The notes under the pieces were generated by a model, which saw only the letters and a program-made list of their open reading frames with translations, did no database searches and had not been told where the DNA came from. This document shows positions 52,549-59,724 of a stretch of 64,000 bases of DNA, in pieces (the stretch's first letter is position 1; each line of letters begins with the position of its first letter). The position numbers were made by a program, and so were the translations under genes. This stretch comes from Pseudomonas sp. Tri1 (GTDB lineage: Bacteria; Pseudomonadota; Gammaproteobacteria; Pseudomonadales; Pseudomonadaceae): NCBI RefSeq assembly GCF_017968885.1, contig NZ_CP072913.1:2526001-2590000 (forward strand), in the 5' to 3' direction.

Positions 52549-53165
52549 AGGGCTTGGCTCTCTTTGGACAGGTCCCAGATATTGGGGAGGAAGGCGTTGG
52601 AATAACCGGAGATGAATAGTTTCTCGCTGCCGTCGGGCTGGTACACCGCGCGGCGTACGGCGCCGATGTTGGCGCCATAGACATGGATGCTGATGGAGAC
52701 CTGGTCGTCGAAGGCGTTGCTGACCTGATGGATGTCGCCGATCCGGGGAGAGACGGCTTCGACCTGGCCGGGCAGCAGATGAATCGGCGAACCCTCGGGT
52801 GCCAGGCTGCCATCGGGATGGCGAGCAAAGCCTTGTGAATGCTCTGCACCGCGCAACATGCCGATCAGGCCCCAGACCCGATGGTCATGGATCGGTGTGC
52901 GTTGCCCTGGCCCCCAGACAAAACTGACGACACTGAAACGCTGCCGCGAATCGGCGTGCAGCAGGTATTGCTGATAGCGCTCTGGGTCTGGCTTGGCGAA
53001 CGCTTCGGGCAGCCAGTCGTCATGGCTGACCAGTTGTGCAAGCAACTTGCCGCCGCGATGCAGCAGATCACCCTCGCGGGGATTGCCGTCGATCAGCTCT
53101 GCCAGGGCGCCTATGAATGCTCTGAGTCTCTCCGGGTGTCGGGCCTGGGTCATGGCGGATTCCAT
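52545..53165 (-). CDS. Cysteine dioxygenase-family thiol dioxygenase
   Basis: The 206-residue cupin has the iron-binding pair His93-x-His95 (RTPIHDHRVWGLIGML) and a third His in GDIHQVSNAFDD, as in cysteine or 3-mercaptopropionate dioxygenases, which convert a thiol to a sulfinate. The ATG at 53153 is an alternative start; neither has a strong ribosome site. It is the first gene of the long leftward operon ending at 45356 and is divergent from the LysR regulator. It may oxidise a thiol freed from the imported compound. Confidence 0.85.
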   Translation of the reverse strand: MESAMTQARHPERLRAFIGALAELIDGNPREGDLLHRGGKLLAQLVSHDDWLPEAFAKPDPERYQQYLLHADSRQRFSVVSFVWGPGQRTPIHDHRVWGLIGMLRGAEHSQGFARHPDGSLAPEGSPIHLLPGQVEAVSPRIGDIHQVSNAFDDQVSISIHVYGANIGAVRRAVYQPDGSEKLFISGYSNAFLPNIWDLSKESQAL

Positions 53166-53233
53166 CGTCGTGGTGAAAATTCGATATCTGGATTTAAGCA
53201 TAATGATTTTTCTTAATATGCTATTTTTTTATG

Positions 53234-53258
53234 ATTAGGTTATAGCTGAAAAGAATTT
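53234..53258 (+). promoter_or_regulatory. AT-rich promoter element shared with the permease operon
   Basis: ATTAGGTTAT, two variable bases, CT, one variable base, then AAAAGAATTT: the same layout occurs at 56820-56844 (22 of 25 identical). Here it lies in the divergent gap between the thiol dioxygenase and LysR genes, 137 bp before the LysR start and about 70 bp upstream of the dioxygenase start. It may be a binding site for the LysR protein or for CysB/Cbl. Confidence 0.55.
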
Positions 53259-53394
53259 AGAACCCATTTGGCTAGTGTTAGATGTTATCGATAGATCTGT
53301 CGGGCTATCCAGATTTGCGCAATGGCACTATGCTTTTTCCCAGGGCTTTATGCTTTTCAAACATCTTATTGACTGTTCTCTATGTGCGGGCCAA

Positions 53395-54300
53395 ATGAAA
53401 ATTGACGATATTGACGCCTTTGTCGAAGTGATTCGTTGCCAGTCCATCAGCCATGCCGCCGAGACGTTGCAACTGACGCAACCGGCGATCACGCGGCGCG
53501 TGCAGAACTTCGAGCAGGCCTTGGGGGTGGAGTTGTTCGACCGCAATACCAAGCCGCTCAAACCGACCTTGATCGGTACGCGGGTCTATGAGCAATGTCG
53601 TTTGATCCTGCGGGAGATGGATGCGCTGCGCGAACTGGTCGCCACCGACGCGCCGCCTACCGGGTTGTTGCGCCTGGGCGTTCCGCAAACGATCGGTGAT
53701 GTGGTGTTGCTCGATGCCCTCAAGCATTTGCGCGTCGAGTATCCCGAACTGCGCGCCCAGGTGGCCACGGGCTGGGGCAGTCAGTTGGTCGGCAAGATCG
53801 AGCGCGGCGAGTTGGATGCGGCGGCTGCATTATTTCCCGCTGGCAAGATTTTTCCCGACAACATTGTTGGCGAGTCGATCGGCAAGATGGAGTTGGTAGT
53901 GGTCTGTGCCAAGGCGCAACTGCCCAAGCGCCCATGCAAGTTGGCTGATGTCTACCAGAATGGCTGGGTACTCAATCCCGACGGCTGTGGTTTTCGCGCC
54001 GGGTTGCAGCGGACCTTGTCGGACCAGGGCTTGGCCCTGCGGGTCAACCTGGAGACCTTCGGCACTGAATTGCAATTGGGCCTGGTCGCCGATGGCCTGG
54101 GTCTTGGCCTGGTGCCGCGTCCGTTGCTGGAGCGCAGCGCCCACCGCGATCAGCTGGCGGCCATGCCCCTCAAGGACTTCAAGCCCGTGATGGACCTGTG
54201 GCTGATCTATCCGCACTTCCTCGGCAACCTGCAAGGGCCAGTGGATGCCTTTGGCAAGCTGGTGGCCGGATCGTTGCAGAAGATCAAGAGTGCTGCGTAA
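53395..54300 (+). CDS. LysR-family transcriptional regulator
   Basis: The 301-residue protein has the LysR helix-turn-helix (FVEVIRCQSISHAAETLQLTQPAITRRVQNFEQALGVELF) and an effector domain (LLRLGVPQTIGDVVLLDALKHL, GLGLGLVPRPLLE). The start at 53395 fits the LysR amino terminus MKIDDIDAF; an in-frame codon at 53275 would add 40 non-conserved residues. It is divergent from the seven-gene thiol/sulfonate operon and is the likely local activator. Its effector is unknown. Confidence 0.9.
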   Translation: MKIDDIDAFVEVIRCQSISHAAETLQLTQPAITRRVQNFEQALGVELFDRNTKPLKPTLIGTRVYEQCRLILREMDALRELVATDAPPTGLLRLGVPQTIGDVVLLDALKHLRVEYPELRAQVATGWGSQLVGKIERGELDAAAALFPAGKIFPDNIVGESIGKMELVVVCAKAQLPKRPCKLADVYQNGWVLNPDGCGFRAGLQRTLSDQGLALRVNLETFGTELQLGLVADGLGLGLVPRPLLERSAHRDQLAAMPLKDFKPVMDLWLIYPHFLGNLQGPVDAFGKLVAGSLQKIKSAA

Positions 54301-54426
54301 GGAATACGGCCGGCGATATATAATAAAAAAAAATAATAATTAGCTTAGATTAAAATGTGCTTTTTATTATTTTTTGCCTTCCCCTAGGCTTGCTGGAGAT
54401 CCTTAGCCCATCCAGGAAGTCTTGTC

Positions 54427-55221
54427 ATGAGCAGCGTCAGCCCGCTATCCAGCGCCTCGAAAAATGTCCGCCAACGCGTCACTCCCGAGGAGTGGGAAGT
54501 GCGCGTGAAGCTGGCCGCAGCCTACCGGTTGGCGGCCTTGTTCAAGTGGACCGATCACATCTACACGCATTTTTCCGCGCGAGTGCCCGGGCCTGAAGAG
54601 CATTTCCTGATCAACGCGTTCGGGTTGTTGTTCGATGAAATTACCGCTTCCAACCTGGTCAAGGTCGACGTCGACGGCACCCTCGTCGACGACCCGACAG
54701 GACTTGGCATCAACCACGCCGGCTATGTGATCCATAGCGCGATCCATGGTGCGCGGCCTGATCTGCAAGCCGTTCTGCACACCCACACCCGCGATGGCAT
54801 TGCGGTGTCCGCCCAGCGGGACGGCTTACTGCCGATCTCCCAGCATTCCATCGCCTTTTCCGGGCGGGTGGCCTACCACGGATATGAAGGCATTGCGCTG
54901 GACCTCGACGAGCGTGAACGACTGGTGGCGGACCTGGGGGACAAGAGCGTGCTGATCCTGCGCAACCATGGGCTACTGACCGCGGGCGTCAGCGTCGAAC
55001 ATGCGTTCCAGCAACTGCAAGGCCTGGAGCGCGCCTGCAACATCCAGATCGCGGCGCAGGCCGCTGGCAACGCCGAGCTGGTTTTCCCGCCGGCCGATGT
55101 CGTAGCCAAGGTCGAGACCCAGGCCGAAGCACTCAAGAGAGGCGATGGACCGGGGGTTGCGCGGCATTGGAATGCGTTGATCCGGCAGTTGGAAAGGACC
55201 GATCTGGACTACAAGAACTGA
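54427..55221 (+). CDS. Class II aldolase/adducin-family protein
   Basis: The 264-residue protein has the class II aldolase/adducin metal site: His pair in AVLHTHTRDG, later ILRNHGLLTAGVSVEHAF, and the early TDHIYTHFSARVP segment. Members cleave or epimerise sugar phosphates, dehydrate methylthioribulose phosphate or decarboxylate; here the substrate is unknown. It follows the LysR gene after a 126-bp very AT-rich gap that probably contains its promoter. Its place within the island suggests a role on an organosulfur intermediate. Confidence 0.85.
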   Translation: MSSVSPLSSASKNVRQRVTPEEWEVRVKLAAAYRLAALFKWTDHIYTHFSARVPGPEEHFLINAFGLLFDEITASNLVKVDVDGTLVDDPTGLGINHAGYVIHSAIHGARPDLQAVLHTHTRDGIAVSAQRDGLLPISQHSIAFSGRVAYHGYEGIALDLDERERLVADLGDKSVLILRNHGLLTAGVSVEHAFQQLQGLERACNIQIAAQAAGNAELVFPPADVVAKVETQAEALKRGDGPGVARHWNALIRQLERTDLDYKN

Positions 55222-55281
55222 GCCTATGGGCGAATGTGCTGGAGGTTGCAACCGGCACATTCCTATTGTGGGGAGCTTTTT

Positions 55282-55369
55282 GTGGGAGCGAGCCTGCTCG
55301 CGATGGCAGCGGACCAGTCAACATCAATACCGACTGATCCGACGCCATCGCGAGCAGGCTCGCTCCCAC
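55282..55369. repeat. Paired inverted repeat (REP/REPIN-like), second copy
   Basis: The 23-nt arms at 55282-55304 and 55347-55369 are identical to those of the element at 45233-45320, while the spacers differ. It lies between the convergent class II aldolase and alkanesulfonate monooxygenase genes and may also serve as a transcript end. Confidence 0.8.
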
Positions 55370-55412
55370 AGAATATTGATGTGTGAATGTAGATCCGGCG
55401 GCAGCCGGAAAC

Positions 55413-55440
55413 ATTGTGGGAGCAAGCTCGCTCCCACAAT
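55413..55440. repeat. Single short REP-like hairpin
   Basis: ATTGTGGGAGC (55413-55423) and GCTCCCACAAT (55430-55440) form a perfect 11-bp stem with a 6-nt loop. It shares the GTGGGAGC end with the paired repeats beside it and looks like a shortened relative. It lies just behind the monooxygenase stop and could end its transcript. Confidence 0.7.
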
Positions 55441-55455
55441 GCCTGCATGGCGCTT

Positions 55456-56544
55456 TCAGGCCACCTTTTCCGCAGCCTGGCGCTCGCGCTCGGCTACCAA
55501 TTGCCGGGTCAGGGGGATCAGGCGCTTGCCGTAATCGATGGCGTCTTCGAGTGGATCGAAGCCGCGGATCAGGAAGGTGGTGATGCCCAGGTCGTAGTAG
55601 TCGAGCAGCGCTTCTGCCACTTGTTCCGGAGTGCCCACCAGAGACGTCGAGTTACCCTGTGCGCCGAGCAGGCCGGCAATGCCGGTCCACAGTCGCTTGT
55701 CCAGGCGCGAGCCCTGGGCTGCCGCCGCCAGCAGGCGTCGCGAGCCTTCGTTCGGTGGTTCCCGGCGCACGAATCCATTCTGTTTGGCCAGTGCGCTTGC
55801 CTGTTGCAGGATGCGCTCGGCGCGCTCCCAGGCTTGCTCTTCGGTGTCTGCCAGAATCGGTCGCAATGACAGGCTGAAGCGGATGCTGCGACCATGCCTG
55901 GCAGCTTCGGCACGCACCTGGTTCACCACCTCGCGCACTTGCTCGTAGGTTTCTCCCCACAATGCATAGACGTCCGCATGCTTGCCCGCCACCGCGATGG
56001 CGGCCGCCGACGACCCGCCGAAGTACAGCGGGATATGCGGTTGTTGCGGCGACTTCACGTCCGAGTGCGCGCCTTCGAATTGGTAATACTTGCCTTGATA
56101 GTCGAAAGGCTTTTCGCGGGTCCATTCCTGGCGCAGCACGTCGAGGTATTCATCCGTGCGGGCATAGCGCTCGTCCTTGCCGATGTAGCTACCGTCGGCA
56201 CGCAGCTCGCGATCATCGCCGCCGGTGATGATGTGGACGGCGGTGCGCCCGCCATTGAATACATCCAGCGTATTGAACTGGCGAGCGGCCAGGGTCGGTG
56301 CAACGAACCCCGGTCGATGGGCGATGAGGAACTTCAGGTTTTTCGTCACGCTGGCGGCGTGTGAAGCGATCAGTGTGCTGTCCGGGCTATTGGAATGAAA
56401 CGCGACCAACGCCCGGTCGAAACCGGCCTCTTCGTGAGCCCGGGCCACTTTCTCCACGTACTCGGGTTGCAGGACTGCGCCACTGCGTGGATGGATCTCC
56501 GAGGCGTGGTGGCCGCCGATGAAACCGATAAATTCAACACTCAT
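55456..56544 (-). CDS. FMN-dependent alkanesulfonate monooxygenase-like, SsuD type
   Basis: The 362-residue luciferase-like enzyme has SsuD features: EFIGFIGGHHASEIH, EEAGFDRALVAFHSNSPDSTLIA, FLIAHRPGFVAPTLAARQFNTLDVFNGGRTAVHIITGG and HIPLYFGGSSAAAIAVAG. It would split carbon-sulfur bonds using reduced FMN and oxygen. The ATG at 56544 has AAGGAA upstream; the longer frame to 56592 is rejected. It is divergent from the permease/ATPase operon and carries both the shared leader motif and the promoter block. No flavin reductase is encoded here. Confidence 0.9.
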   Translation of the reverse strand: MSVEFIGFIGGHHASEIHPRSGAVLQPEYVEKVARAHEEAGFDRALVAFHSNSPDSTLIASHAASVTKNLKFLIAHRPGFVAPTLAARQFNTLDVFNGGRTAVHIITGGDDRELRADGSYIGKDERYARTDEYLDVLRQEWTREKPFDYQGKYYQFEGAHSDVKSPQQPHIPLYFGGSSAAAIAVAGKHADVYALWGETYEQVREVVNQVRAEAARHGRSIRFSLSLRPILADTEEQAWERAERILQQASALAKQNGFVRREPPNEGSRRLLAAAAQGSRLDKRLWTGIAGLLGAQGNSTSLVGTPEQVAEALLDYYDLGITTFLIRGFDPLEDAIDYGKRLIPLTRQLVAERERQAAEKVA

Positions 56545-56584
56545 GGTGGATTCCTTTTCATTTTCACTGAATTGGCGTGATTGA

Positions 56585-56609
56585 GCCTCCACCGGGCGAG
56601 GGGTCGGTC
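56585..56609 (-). promoter_or_regulatory. Sulfur-island leader motif, copy B
   Basis: On the minus strand the core reads ACC-GACCCCT-CGCCC-GGT-GGAGGC, with ACC and GGT able to pair. It lies 41 nt before the start codon of the SsuD-like gene and 42 nt after the shared promoter block. Copies A and C are at 45070-45094 and 50901-50926. Confidence 0.6.
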
Positions 56610-56651
56610 CGTGACAGCAAAGTAGGCGTAGCGGGGCAGGCCTGTGAAATG

Positions 56652-56690
56652 CCGATTTGTTCTATGTTAATTATCAAATATTTTAATCAA
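56652..56690 (-). promoter_or_regulatory. Shared promoter block, copy B
   Basis: This is the second copy of the 39-bp block also seen at 45136-45174: 24 of the first 27 bases agree, and TTGAT-N11-ATAATTAAC is kept on the minus strand. It is placed 107 bp before the SsuD-like start codon, a normal promoter distance. Confidence 0.6.
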
Positions 56691-56819
56691 GTATCTGGGT
56701 CGTCATCAGGTATTTGCATTTTGTAGCGAATGGTTCGCATGCCCGCCATCGACGCTGCCCGTAGCGAATTATTATGCAAATAATTCATTTGGAATTTTCA
56801 TCATCTGATTTTTAAACAT

Positions 56820-56844
56820 ATTAGGTTATTCCTAAAAAGAATTT
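56820..56844 (+). promoter_or_regulatory. AT-rich promoter element, permease-operon copy
   Basis: The element ATTAGGTTAT-NN-CT-N-AAAAGAATTT lies 86 bp upstream of the permease start and matches 22 of 25 bases at 53234-53258. Two occurrences in divergent regions of one sulfur island suggest a common regulator. Confidence 0.55.
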
Positions 56845-56929
56845 CACTGGGTTTTTTTATGCGAATAGCATGAATCCGAAGCTGATGCATGGCGCCTCTG
56901 GCCATGTTTTATATGAGGAAGGAAGCCTG

Positions 56930-57814
56930 ATGAGCGACAAGATTTTCGAGACACCGGGCACCAGCAGCTCTTTTTTCGTCGAGAAGACCGCGCGCCTCAA
57001 CGCAGCGCGCAAAGGTGCGTCGAGACTGGCCCCCGACTGGTTGCGTCGTTGGCGCACGCCAGAGGCGTTGTTGCGCTTGATCAGTCCGATTGTGCTCCTG
57101 CTGCTGTGGGAGCTGGCGTCGCGCTGGGGCCTGATCCCGCCGCGGGTCATTGCCGCGCCGTCGCAGATCGGTGGAACGCTATGGGCCATGATCGTCTCGG
57201 GTGAGCTTGGCAGGCATCTGCTGGTCTCGCTGCAACGGGCGCTCGTGGGGCTGAGCATCGGCGTAACGATCGGCGTGATCGCGGCGCTGATCAGCGGCCT
57301 GTCGAAACGCGGCGAGGTAGTCCTCGATTCGCCGATGCAGATGCTGCGCACCATCCCTTCGCTGGCCCTCGTTCCGTTGTTCATTCTCTGGTTCGGCATT
57401 GGCGAGTTCACCAAGATCGCCCTGATCGTCATCGGCACCACTTTCCCGGTGTACCTGAATCTATTTGCCGGCATTCGCAATATCGACCCCAAGCTGATCG
57501 AGGCCGCCAACACCTTGGGCCTGAGCCGTCGAGAGTTGATCTGGCACGTGATCCTGCCCGGTTCCTTGCCCTCGTTTTTTGTCGGCCTGCGCTACTCCCT
57601 GGGAATTTCCTGGCTGGCGCTGGTTTTCGTCGAGCAAATCAACACCACCGCCGGCATCGGCTACCTGGCCAGTGATGCGCGAGATTTCATGCGCACCGAC
57701 GTGATCGTGATTTGCTTGCTGATCTACAGCGTCCTCGGCCTGTTGATCGATGGACTGATCCGCACGCTGGAGCGATTTGCCCTGGCCTGGCGCCCAACTT
57801 TTGTGAGGAACTGA
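56930..57814 (+). CDS. Sulfonate/taurine ABC transporter permease, SsuC-like
   Basis: The 294-residue inner-membrane permease has a long charged cytosolic start, about six hydrophobic segments and the SsuC-type stretches SPIVLLLLWELASRWGLIPP, LVSLQRALVGLSIGVTIGV, MLRTIPSLALVPLFILWFGIGEFTK and the EAA loop LIEAANTLGLSRRELIWHVILPGSLPSF. The ATG at 56930 has GGAAGG upstream; an in-frame codon at 56870 is rejected. It is followed by its ATPase after 1 bp. This is the only sulfonate-type permease in the window. Confidence 0.9.
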   Translation: MSDKIFETPGTSSSFFVEKTARLNAARKGASRLAPDWLRRWRTPEALLRLISPIVLLLLWELASRWGLIPPRVIAAPSQIGGTLWAMIVSGELGRHLLVSLQRALVGLSIGVTIGVIAALISGLSKRGEVVLDSPMQMLRTIPSLALVPLFILWFGIGEFTKIALIVIGTTFPVYLNLFAGIRNIDPKLIEAANTLGLSRRELIWHVILPGSLPSFFVGLRYSLGISWLALVFVEQINTTAGIGYLASDARDFMRTDVIVICLLIYSVLGLLIDGLIRTLERFALAWRPTFVRN

Positions 57815-57815
57815 T

Positions 57816-58628
57816 ATGTCGAGCATTGATCTTGTGGAGGCGTCCAAACCCACGGATGCCGTAGCGCCTGTGCAACTGCGCAATGTGGTGCGTCAATTTG
57901 GCCAACAGCGGGTCATCGATGGCCTGGACCTGGACATCGCCCCGGGGGAGTTCGTCGCGCTGCTCGGCGCCAGTGGTTCGGGCAAGACCACCTTGCTGCG
58001 CAGCCTGGCAGGACTCGACAGTATCGACAGCGGTCAACTGCGCGTGCCCAGAGCGCGGGCGGCAGTGTTCCAGGAGCCCCGGTTGATGCCCTGGAAACGG
58101 GCCTGGAAAAACGTGATTCTTGGCCTGCGCGTTCCCGATGCCAAGACCCGTGCGGTAGAAGCCCTGACCGAGGTGGGCCTGGCCCATCGGCTGGAGGCCT
58201 ACCCGGCGACGCTGTCTGGCGGCGAAGCCCAGCGGGTGGCGCTGGCCCGCGGTCTGGTACGCGAGCCAAAGTTGTTGTTACTTGACGAGCCGTTCGCCGC
58301 GCTCGATGCGCTGACCCGGATCCGCATGCATCGGTTGATCATCGACTTATGGCGCAAACACACACCCGCTGTGTTGCTGGTGACCCACGATGTGGACGAA
58401 GCGATCCTGCTGGCCGATCGGGTCATCGTGCTGGCCAACGGCAAGATCGCTGAACAATTGACGATCGATCTGCCCAGGGCACGGGACACCGGCCAGGAAG
58501 GCTTCCAGAACATCCGTGCGCGCTTGCTGAAACTGTTGGGTGTTGAAACGCTGGAACCCGCGGCCCAGGCAAATGGCGCTGCACGTCAGGCTACGGCCAG
58601 CAGCGTCCGGCGTTTTGCCCATGGATGA
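57816..58628 (+). CDS. Sulfonate/taurine ABC transporter ATPase, SsuB-like
   Basis: The 270-residue ATPase has Walker A GASGSGKTT, Q-loop VFQEPRLMPWKRAWKN (typical for SsuB/TauB/NrtD), signature LSGGEAQR, Walker B LLLLDEPFAALDALTR and switch His in LLVTHDVDEA. It powers the SsuC-like permease. The start lies 1 bp after the permease stop, and its end precedes the lipoprotein-type binding-protein gene, so the three form one transporter unit. Confidence 0.92.
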   Translation: MSSIDLVEASKPTDAVAPVQLRNVVRQFGQQRVIDGLDLDIAPGEFVALLGASGSGKTTLLRSLAGLDSIDSGQLRVPRARAAVFQEPRLMPWKRAWKNVILGLRVPDAKTRAVEALTEVGLAHRLEAYPATLSGGEAQRVALARGLVREPKLLLLDEPFAALDALTRIRMHRLIIDLWRKHTPAVLLVTHDVDEAILLADRVIVLANGKIAEQLTIDLPRARDTGQEGFQNIRARLLKLLGVETLEPAAQANGAARQATASSVRRFAHG

Positions 58629-58650
58629 TCTATCGATGAAGGCGTTCGCC

Positions 58651-59676
58651 ATGCCCAGGCGCACCTGGAAAACCACGGCCGTACTGTTGGCCGGTGCCGC
58701 GTTGGTGCTTGCAGGATGCAAAGAAAGCAACGCCCCCCAATCACCGAGGACCAAGGCTCCTGACTTGTCCAGCGTGACGTTGGTGCTGGGCGATCAGGCC
58801 AAGGGGTTGCGCACGGTGGTGGAAGCGTCGAACGCATTGGAAGGGATCGAGTACAAGGTGCAGTGGGCAAACTTCCAGGGCGCCGCGCCGTTGTTCGAAG
58901 CCCTGCGGGCCGGCGCTGTCGACCTGGCGCCGGCGGGCGATACACCGGTGCTTGCGGCGGCAACGGGAGGCACGCCGTTACGGATTGTCGCGGTGCGGCG
59001 CGGCCAGTCACGAGGCATCGCGATTCTGGTCCCGCCGGATTCAACGATCCGCAGTGTCGCCGATCTGAAAGGCCGCAACGTCGTGGTTTCGTCGGCCCGA
59101 GGCAGCATTTCCCAGTACCTGCTGATCCGCGCACTGGCCAACGCCGGGGTCGATGAGAAAGACGTCAACGTGGGGTTTGTCCTGCCGACCGATGCGTTGC
59201 CAGCGTTCAACGCCGGAAAAATCGAAGCCTGGGCGACGTTTGGTGTGTACCAGGCTTTCGCTGAGCAGAAGGGCGCCCGGGTCTTGCTCAGCGGCGAGGG
59301 CATCAACTCGGGGCTGACGTTTATCACGGCTTCCGATGAAGTCCTGAATGACCCGCTCAAGCGCAAGGCGTTGAGTGATGTCCTCGGACGTTTTGCCAAG
59401 GCTTTCGAATGGGCGCAGGACAATCGCGACGAGTACGCCCGGGTCTTTGCCAAGGTTAACGACATTCCCCTTGAAGTCTCGCAGACCTTGCGCAGTTGGG
59501 GCGACGAGTCGCTGGTCCCGGTCGAGGCGCAAGACGTCCAGGCCCTGCAGCAGGTCGACGATTTGTTCGTGGCAAAGAAGATTTTTCCCCATCGAGTCGA
59601 CGTTAAGGCACTGACGGATGAGCAGGTGTTTTCCCCGACGCCTTTGGCGCTGACGCAATCGGAATCGGCGCGTTAA
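58651..59676 (+). CDS. Sulfonate-type ABC substrate-binding lipoprotein
   Basis: The 341-residue protein begins MPRRTWKTTAVLLAGAALVLAGC, with a lipobox LAGC for lipid attachment, and continues with SsuA-type stretches (LVLGDQAKGLRTVVEASNALEGIEYKVQW, ALRAGAVDLAPAGDTPVLAA, IRSVADLKGRNVVVSSARGSISQYLLIRAL). AAGG lies eight bases before the ATG at 58651; starts at 58636 or 58621 are possible. A lipid-anchored sulfonate binding protein is less usual in Gram-negatives. It belongs with the adjacent permease and ATPase. Confidence 0.87.
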   Translation: MPRRTWKTTAVLLAGAALVLAGCKESNAPQSPRTKAPDLSSVTLVLGDQAKGLRTVVEASNALEGIEYKVQWANFQGAAPLFEALRAGAVDLAPAGDTPVLAAATGGTPLRIVAVRRGQSRGIAILVPPDSTIRSVADLKGRNVVVSSARGSISQYLLIRALANAGVDEKDVNVGFVLPTDALPAFNAGKIEAWATFGVYQAFAEQKGARVLLSGEGINSGLTFITASDEVLNDPLKRKALSDVLGRFAKAFEWAQDNRDEYARVFAKVNDIPLEVSQTLRSWGDESLVPVEAQDVQALQQVDDLFVAKKIFPHRVDVKALTDEQVFSPTPLALTQSESAR

Positions 59677-59724
59677 CCCAGGATCTGGCGCGTGTTCAAG
59701 TTGGACATTTATAGGAGTCAAGCA

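Larger units (their letters stand above)
56545..56929. other. Divergent control region between monooxygenase and permease operons (385 bp)
   Basis: No gene is supported. It contains the leader motif (56585-56609), the shared promoter block (56652-56690) for the leftward gene, and the AT-rich element (56820-56844) in front of the rightward permease operon. Much of 56660-56860 is strikingly AT-rich compared with the genes around it. Confidence 0.7.
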
